Source: a bacterium
GTDB lineage: Bacteria; Patescibacteriota; Saccharimonadia; Saccharimonadales; Saccharimonadaceae
DNA: 52,258 bases
Direction: 5' to 3'
Assembly: GCA_030427525.1 (NCBI GenBank)
Contig: JAUIBD010000005.1
Coordinates: forward strand, 1 to 52,258
How positions within the stretch are numbered: the stretch's first letter is position 1; every line of letters begins with the position of its first letter. Below, piece after piece: positions 47,526-52,258 of the stretch. A program made the translations under genes and the position numbers. Under the pieces are notes generated by a model. The model ran no database searches, had not been told where the DNA came from, and was given only the letters and a program-made list of their open reading frames with translations.

Positions 47526-48083
47526 ATGATGGAGTTACGACAACTATTCACAATCTCTACGGGTTACACTTTTCGTGATGCCATCGCGACCATGGAACCT
47601 GGCAATACCGCAGTAGTACAGGCCGGTGATATCACAGCGGCTCGGTTAGCTAGTGTTCCGCGCATCGCTTTTGATAACCCGCGCCATATGTTGCAAGCTG
47701 GTGACATATTGATAAGTGCTCGCGGCAGCGTTGTTGCGCGTACGGTTACACCAGACTTACTGCCAGCGATTGCCGCGTCGTCGGTGTTTGTGTTGCGTCC
47801 AATTTTGGACGATCTCAATCCTCGTTTTGTAGCACGATACCTCAACTCCGCTTACGGCCAAGCGGCGTTGCGGCAAATTGCAACTGGCGCGTACATCAAA
47901 TCGCTGCGGAAACCAGACATAGCGTCGCTCCAGATTCCACAACCTCCGGTTGCCACCCAAGACATTATAGTAAGGTTGCACGATGTCATAGATGAAAATC
48001 GAAAATTACTAAGACTCAAGGACGAGCTGCTACAGCAACTCGACAATTCCGTCATAAATCAACTACAAGGAGAAAACCAATGA
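47526..48083 (+). CDS. Half-size HsdS-like specificity subunit (one target-recognition domain)
   Basis: A 185-residue protein with one target-recognition domain (AGDILISARGSVVARTV, ARYLNSAYGQAALRQIATGA, KSLRKPDIASLQIPQPP) and a C-terminal coiled coil (LHDVIDENRKLLRLKDELLQQL). Full HsdS proteins have two such units; a half-size form would work as a dimer recognising a palindromic or two half-sites. It overlaps hsdM by 4 bases. A second, full-length-type HsdS starts at 51595, so HsdM could be shared by two specificity proteins. Confidence 0.8.
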   Translation: MMELRQLFTISTGYTFRDAIATMEPGNTAVVQAGDITAARLASVPRIAFDNPRHMLQAGDILISARGSVVARTVTPDLLPAIAASSVFVLRPILDDLNPRFVARYLNSAYGQAALRQIATGAYIKSLRKPDIASLQIPQPPVATQDIIVRLHDVIDENRKLLRLKDELLQQLDNSVINQLQGENQ

Positions 48084-49585
48084 CTCAAATAACTCAAGAC
48101 GAACTCAACAAGGTGCTGTGGTCGGCGGCCGATTCGTCACGAATGTCCGTCGGTGCAGATGTGTACAAAGATTATGCCTTGACGATGCTATTCTTTAAGT
48201 ACTTGAGTGACAAGTCAAAAGCTGAGTACGAGAAATTCCACGAGCGCTTCGCTGGCGATGAGGCTCGGGTCGATGCCAAGATGAAAACATCGAGGTTTTA
48301 TCTGCCACCCAAAAGCTCGTTTGACGATGTATTCGCCCAAAAGGAAAATGACAATATTGGCGAAATTATCAATACCGCATTACATGCTATCGAGGATCAC
48401 AATAAAGACAAGCTGGCTGGTGTATTTAGTGTCGATTTCAACTCCGAGTCGATTCTCGGAAAGCCTCAGCAACGCAACAAGATGATGCGCCATCTGCTCG
48501 ATGACTTCAACAAAATAGATCTACGTGACGTCACAGAAGATATTATCGGTAACTCCTATATGTATATGATCGAAAAATTTGGTGCGGATGCGGGTAAAAA
48601 GGCGGGTGAGTTCTTTACGGTTCGCTCGGTTGCCGAACTGGTAGCTCGTCTAGCTCGACCAAAGCCGGGCGACCGCATTGCCGACCCAGCCGTGGGTTCT
48701 GGAGGCTTGCTACTACTTGCTGGTGAGCAAGTAAAGAAGCAGGGTAGTAGTAATTTTGCACTCTACGGCCAAGAAGCGACTGGCAGCACCTACCAGTTGG
48801 CGCGTATGAACATGTTTTTGCACGGCATGGACACTGCCCACATTGAATGGGGCGATACACTCAACAACCCACTACTGGTAGAGAATGACGGACTTATGAA
48901 GTTTGATGTAACAGTAGCAAACCCACCATTTTCGCTCAAAAAATGGGGAGCCGAGAGTGCAGATGCCGATCCGTACAAGCGCTTCTGGCGCGGTATTCCG
49001 CCAAAAGACAAGGGGGACTATGCGTTTATCTCTCATATGATTGAGACGCTCAAACCGCAGACCGGTCGCATGGCGGTGATTGTACCGCACGGCGTATTGT
49101 TTCGTGGTGGCGCAGAGGGCAAAATTCGTCAGCAGCTTATCGAAGAAAACATCGTCGATGCCGTAATCGGGCTTGCACCTGGACTTTTCCAGACCACCGT
49201 TATTCCCGTAGCTGTGCTCGTAATTGATCGCTCGCGGGAAAAGGGCGGTGCTCGTCAAAACGACAAAAACATCCTGTTTATCGAAGCATCGAAGCAGTAT
49301 AAGCCTGGTAAGGCGCAAAACAGTCTCACCCAAGAAAACGCAGATAAGATTTTTGATACGTTTACTGCGCGCAAAGATGTCGAAAAGTTTGCACACATCG
49401 CTAGCCCAGCAGAAATCAAAGAAAACGACTACAACCTCAATATCACCCGCTACGTAGACACGTTCGAAGAGGAAGAAGAAGTCGATATCGCTGCGACCAT
49501 CAAGGCTATCGACGAACTCAACCCACAGCTGGAAAAACTCGAGGCACAGATGAAGCATTACCTGAAGGAGCTAGGGATTAAATAG
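48080..49585 (+). CDS. hsdM: Type I restriction-modification methyltransferase subunit
   Basis: A 501-residue N6-adenine methyltransferase: HsdM N-terminal helical domain (residues 1-150, LNKVLWSAADSSRMSVGADVY), AGEFFTVRSVAELVARL, SAM motif I ADPAVGSGGLLL (Asp202) and catalytic motif IV NPPFSLKKW (281-289), then the VIVPHGVLFRGGAEGKIRQQ region and a C-terminal coiled coil that docks to HsdS. It methylates the target and is needed for cleavage by HsdR, which is not in the window. Confidence 0.95.
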   Translation: MTQITQDELNKVLWSAADSSRMSVGADVYKDYALTMLFFKYLSDKSKAEYEKFHERFAGDEARVDAKMKTSRFYLPPKSSFDDVFAQKENDNIGEIINTALHAIEDHNKDKLAGVFSVDFNSESILGKPQQRNKMMRHLLDDFNKIDLRDVTEDIIGNSYMYMIEKFGADAGKKAGEFFTVRSVAELVARLARPKPGDRIADPAVGSGGLLLLAGEQVKKQGSSNFALYGQEATGSTYQLARMNMFLHGMDTAHIEWGDTLNNPLLVENDGLMKFDVTVANPPFSLKKWGAESADADPYKRFWRGIPPKDKGDYAFISHMIETLKPQTGRMAVIVPHGVLFRGGAEGKIRQQLIEENIVDAVIGLAPGLFQTTVIPVAVLVIDRSREKGGARQNDKNILFIEASKQYKPGKAQNSLTQENADKIFDTFTARKDVEKFAHIASPAEIKENDYNLNITRYVDTFEEEEEVDIAATIKAIDELNPQLEKLEAQMKHYLKELGIK

Positions 49586-49586
49586 T

Positions 49587-49976
49587 ATGGCCAAAGGGCA
49601 GAAGTTTCAAGTAATTATCCCGGCTGACGTGGACCCAACACCTGAGGTGCACGAAGTGTCTGCTGCGCAAATTGTCGGGCGTTTTCTTGGGGCTGATGTA
49701 CATTTTATGGCGCGCAGTCACTACAAAAGTCCTGATGTAAAAATCGGCAACGAACCATGGGAGATAAAAAGCCCTACCGGAACAGGCAAGCGAAATATCG
49801 AGCGTCAGCTGCAGCTTGCTATGAAGCAGTCGAGCTGTGTCATATTAGACGCACGGCGATCGAAAATCCATATGGCAAAGATACGGAGCAGACTTGTGTA
49901 TCAGGCAGGTATGACAAATAGCCTGAAGAGGTTGCTGCTCATTACTAAGTCCGGAAAAGTTGAGGTGATCAAATGA
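49587..49976 (+). CDS. Small PD-(D/E)XK-like protein related to CdiA-CT tRNase domains
   Basis: A 129-residue protein one base after hsdM. The core SPDVKIGNEPWEIKSPTG has Asp50 and Glu59-x-Lys61 in PD-(D/E)XK spacing, followed by RNIERQLQLAMKQSSCVILD, the RQL...A..Qs pattern seen in CdiA C-terminal tRNase-like and related phage-island nucleases. Here it stands alone, without the toxin delivery part. It may be a nuclease serving the restriction locus or a toxin. No immunity-like partner is adjacent unless the downstream membrane or HEPN-like protein serves so. The family call is by eye. Confidence 0.6.
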   Translation: MAKGQKFQVIIPADVDPTPEVHEVSAAQIVGRFLGADVHFMARSHYKSPDVKIGNEPWEIKSPTGTGKRNIERQLQLAMKQSSCVILDARRSKIHMAKIRSRLVYQAGMTNSLKRLLLITKSGKVEVIK

Positions 49977-50091
49977 AAAGGCTAAAAAATGAAAAGAACC
50001 CGACTTGTGTAATCCAACACTGCCGAGGTCTTTATGCATCTATAATACCAAACCATGACCACATTGTCAATATAGAGGCAGGGTGGCTGTA

Positions 50092-50577
50092 ATGGGATTG
50101 CTTGCAGATATCCTCAAGAATCTTGTATCGCGTTCTATAGACCTCTCCGTCAATGAGCGCGTAAAAGATTATCGTTCGCAGTTCTTCCGCTACCAAGACA
50201 TGATGACGCAGGTGACGATCGAGACCGACAAAGCACTCATGACGTTTTCTATCGCGGCGCTGGCGGCACTTGCCGCGCTGAACAACAACGTATTTGAGCC
50301 ATACGGCTGGCTGTCGTTTCTTACATTTACATGCTTCGTGTTGGTAGTGATTACAGTTATGATAGGCTACTATGTATCCAAAGAACTGATCAAAGATGCT
50401 CAGCGAATCGTCAGCGCCAACTTTAAAAAATCGCTCACCACGCCACTGGGCCAAGGGCTCGAGAACGTCAAGTTCGCTCGCCTAAGCGAATGGCTGAACC
50501 GTATTAGCCTGAGCACGTTTGTAGCCGGGGTGACTTTGTTCGTTGTATTAATGGGATGCTATATCAAAGGAGTGTAA
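50092..50577 (+). CDS. Three-helix membrane protein in the restriction locus, SLATT-like layout
   Basis: A 161-residue protein: an amphipathic N-terminal region (about 1-45), two close membrane helices (KALMTFSIAALAALAALN and GWLSFLTFTCFVLVVITVMI), a cytoplasmic helical stretch, and a last helix (STFVAGVTLFVVLMGCYI). The layout recalls SLATT-type and other predicted pore-forming effectors of defence loci, but no family is assigned. ATG at 50092 follows AGGGTGG; GTG at 50083 after GAGG is an alternative. A TATAAT box (50041-50046) suggests a promoter inside the locus. Confidence 0.65.
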   Translation: MGLLADILKNLVSRSIDLSVNERVKDYRSQFFRYQDMMTQVTIETDKALMTFSIAALAALAALNNNVFEPYGWLSFLTFTCFVLVVITVMIGYYVSKELIKDAQRIVSANFKKSLTTPLGQGLENVKFARLSEWLNRISLSTFVAGVTLFVVLMGCYIKGV

Positions 50578-50578
50578 A

Positions 50579-50797
50579 ATGAGTGACGATAGCCAATCAG
50601 GCCAACAACGTATAGTAGGAGAAATGTTTGATGCTGCCAACATAGCGCAGCCAGAAGTACCAATCGAAACACGTGGGTTTACGGTCGACAACGTTCAGCA
50701 GCCTGTACAAAAGCCGCAAACCGAAGATAATGGATTTACGAGTGACAATATCCAGCAACCAAATCCGCAACCCGAACTGGAGAAAAATGATGGATAG
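50579..50797 (+). CDS. Small disordered protein with internal GFTxDNxQQP repeat
   Basis: A 72-residue protein rich in Gln, Pro, Asn and Asp, without predicted fold. GFTVDNVQQPVQKP and GFTSDNIQQPNPQP form a tandem repeat of about 20 residues. It lies one base after the membrane protein and its last codons overlap the start of the HEPN-like gene, so it is translated with both. The repeat may be a linear docking motif between locus proteins. I know no homologue. Confidence 0.55.
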   Translation: MSDDSQSGQQRIVGEMFDAANIAQPEVPIETRGFTVDNVQQPVQKPQTEDNGFTSDNIQQPNPQPELEKNDG

Positions 50798-51602
50798 CGA
50801 GGCAACACAGCTGGTGCGAAAAAAGATTTCTGTACACGATTTTTATTTTGAAACTCCACTCTATGACGTGGTTGAATCGAATAATATTGATGGCAACGTA
50901 TTTTCTGGCACGGTCGATGGATTTAGCCATAACGACAAGCGTGAAACGACTTACAAAATAGACATGGTTGACCTAGATGACTATACCTATCGTCTCGGTA
51001 GCCTGAAAGCAGTAATACTGACAGACAAGCGCGCCGATAGACACGACCTGACGTTCTTTGTTGTAACAACAGATGACAACGAGCGTATTGTGAAAGTAGG
51101 ACAAATTCCATCGTTGGCAACGGTACAGTATGCGGATATCGCGGAAAAATATCAGGCTGTTACGAGCAAAGAAGATATGTTCATGCTAAAGCGTGCAATC
51201 GGGCTGGCGGCGCACGGTACCGGCATTGGTTCGTACGTGTACCTACGGCGCATACTAGAGAATCTTATCAATGAAACGTATGCGAGTCATGCAGACGACC
51301 TCGAACTGAAAGAGGAAGATTTCGGAAAACTCCGCACGAAAGAAAAAATCCAAAAACTCAAAAAGTTTCTGCCTGCAAGCATGTCAAAGCTAACACCTCT
51401 GTATGGCATACTGTCAAAAGGTATTCATGAGCTGACTGAGGAAGAATGTTTGGCCTACTTCGACACCATGAAGCTTGCTATCGAGCTGATATTGCGCCAG
51501 AAGATAGAGCAAAAACGCCAGCAAGACGAAGAAAACGAAACAATTCGCCGTATGCAAGCAGCATCACAACAGCTCGCGGAGAAAGAGAAGAAAGATGACT
51601 AG
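50790..51602 (+). CDS. Restriction-locus protein with HEPN-like helical C-terminus
   Basis: The start is ATG at 50790, seven bases after GGAG (ATG at 50787 is too close). The 270-residue protein has a beta-rich first half (KISVHDFYFETPLYDVVE to AVILTDKRADRHDLTFFVV) and a helical second half with AHGTGIGSYVYLRRILENLI and LYGILSKGIHELTEEECLAY, ending in a charged coiled coil. The helical part resembles HEPN/DUF4145-type domains often found in abortive-infection and restriction loci; a strict RxxxxxH motif is not obvious. It overlaps the next hsdS by 8 bases. Function unknown. Confidence 0.55.
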   Translation: MDSEATQLVRKKISVHDFYFETPLYDVVESNNIDGNVFSGTVDGFSHNDKRETTYKIDMVDLDDYTYRLGSLKAVILTDKRADRHDLTFFVVTTDDNERIVKVGQIPSLATVQYADIAEKYQAVTSKEDMFMLKRAIGLAAHGTGIGSYVYLRRILENLINETYASHADDLELKEEDFGKLRTKEKIQKLKKFLPASMSKLTPLYGILSKGIHELTEEECLAYFDTMKLAIELILRQKIEQKRQQDEENETIRRMQAASQQLAEKEKKDD

Positions 51603-52258
51603 CTGGCAGATAAAGAAGCTCGGAGCGATTGGAAAAGTTGCGATGTGTAAGCGGGTTATGAAAGATCAAACCTCGTCGTCTGGTGATATTCCGTTCTATA
51701 AGATTGGCACGTTTGGAAAAGAAGCAGATGCATACATATCAAGTGAGCTTTATGCAGACTATAAGTCAAGATATTCATACCCAAAAGTTGGAGAAATACT
51801 CTTATCAGCATCAGGGACGATTGGACGCGCAGTAGTATACGATGGAAGGCCTGCTTACTTTCAAGACTCCAACATCATATGGCTATCACACGATGAAAAG
51901 GTTGTATCTAATCAGTTCCTTGGTTACGCATACACTCGCGTAAACTGGCAAACTGACAGCGGGACAATCGCAAGATTGTATAATGACAACTTTCGTCGAG
52001 TGACCATAGAGGTTCCGGGTTTAGCAGAGCAGGAGCGGGTTGTGGGGGTTTTGGAGGTTTGGGATGAGTATATCGAGAAGCTGGAGCAGAAGATTGCGCT
52101 GAAAGAGCAGCTTAAAAACGGCTTGATGCAGCAACTCCTCACCGGTAAACTACGCCTGCCCGGTTTTGTTGGCAATTGGCAGACACGCAGAGTGAGCGAA
52201 CTAGTTGATGTCAAAAAGGGTTCTGGGCTTTCTAAGGACACTTTGAGCTCAGATGGAG
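51595..52258 (+). CDS. hsdS: Type I restriction-modification specificity subunit (partial, 3' end outside window)
   Basis: The frame starts at ATG 51595, overlapping the previous gene by 8 bases, and is open to the window end. The first target-recognition domain begins SWQIKKLGAIGKVAMCKR and runs to FRRVTIEVPGLAEQERVV; the central conserved coiled coil is EYIEKLEQKIALKEQLKNGLM, shortened here to QQLLTGKLRLPGF, and a second recognition domain opens (TRRVSELVDVKKGSGLS). This is the standard full-length HsdS plan. It directs HsdM (and an HsdR not seen here) to a bipartite site. Confidence 0.92.
   Translation, partial: MTSWQIKKLGAIGKVAMCKRVMKDQTSSSGDIPFYKIGTFGKEADAYISSELYADYKSRYSYPKVGEILLSASGTIGRAVVYDGRPAYFQDSNIIWLSHDEKVVSNQFLGYAYTRVNWQTDSGTIARLYNDNFRRVTIEVPGLAEQERVVGVLEVWDEYIEKLEQKIALKEQLKNGLMQQLLTGKLRLPGFVGNWQTRRVSELVDVKKGSGLSKDTLSSDG

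Noticed and set aside
1-52258. CRISPR array
   Set aside because: No series of equal direct repeats with regular spacers was seen; the repeat-rich intergenic stretches are inverted repeats with unequal spacing.
1-52258. Recoding of TGA as glycine, as in some CPR lineages
   Set aside because: TGA ends trmD, the hydrolase at 36801-37379 and the small HsdS at the expected family length.

Overview
The window looks like a chromosomal segment of a Candidatus Saccharibacteria (TM7, CPR/Patescibacteria) genome. The taxon is inferred from gene content and style, not from a marker search. Points in favour are a moderately AT-rich, tightly packed genome with many overlapping genes, a plain housekeeping set (leuS, rpmF, nusB, rnc, rpsP, khpA, trmD, pheS/pheT, metK, murF, rmuC), several prepilin-like proteins, a sortase, small membrane proteins and no biosynthetic operons. 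TGA is an ordinary stop here (trmD, the hydrolase next to pheS, the small HsdS), so this is not a TGA-recoding CPR lineage.

Layout. 1-2590: two tandem secreted FG-GAP/VCBS-repeat proteins, the first cut by the window edge. 2845-4426: a MarR regulator divergent from three small genes. 4558-8937: a two-component system divergent from a glycine-rich membrane protein and a MacB-type ABC exporter; 11-bp direct repeats lie in both promoters. 8938-14440: an accessory zone with an Imm5-like immunity protein, a single-chain type IIG restriction-modification enzyme, a RAYT transposase flanked by its REP palindromes, and the C-terminal remnant of a serine recombinase running into the 3' end of tRNA-Gly. 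14487-18157: a hairpin-rich stretch, then a cell-surface operon (sortase substrate, sortase, GT2-like membrane protein) and murF. 18203-24999: the housekeeping run leuS to trmD with a prepilin gene inside it. 25031-35734: mixed genes (lone CD-NTase-like protein, second prepilin, K+ channel and CLC pair, HxlR regulator and reductase, Nudix, HAD phosphatase, tRNA-Gln, DUF1295/DUF2177 pair, rmuC, aquaporin). 35753-41331: pheS-hydrolase-cupin-pheT, then metK behind a SAM riboswitch. 41345-46434: two visibly GC-rich insertions (two HTH/zinc-ribbon regulators; a GT2 synthase plus a CapD-like dehydratase) around native-looking genes. 46820-52258: radC and a type I restriction-modification locus in which four non-canonical genes sit between hsdM and the full-length hsdS; the locus runs off the window.

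Regulation. Many genes have a -10 hexamer (TATACT or TATAAT) only 6-8 nt before the start codon and no Shine-Dalgarno sequence, which predicts leaderless mRNAs. Other genes (rpmF, rpsP, khpA, the sortase operon, the aquaporin) and the GC-rich acquired genes have true leaders with Shine-Dalgarno sequences. metK appears to be feedback-controlled by an aptamer that contains its own ribosome-binding site.

The least explained parts are the cassette inside the type I locus (49587-51602), the sortase/substrate/GT2-like trio with an LAPTA motif, the hairpin-chain intergenic stretches, and the GC-rich gene pairs that may come from an actinobacterial host or its phages.
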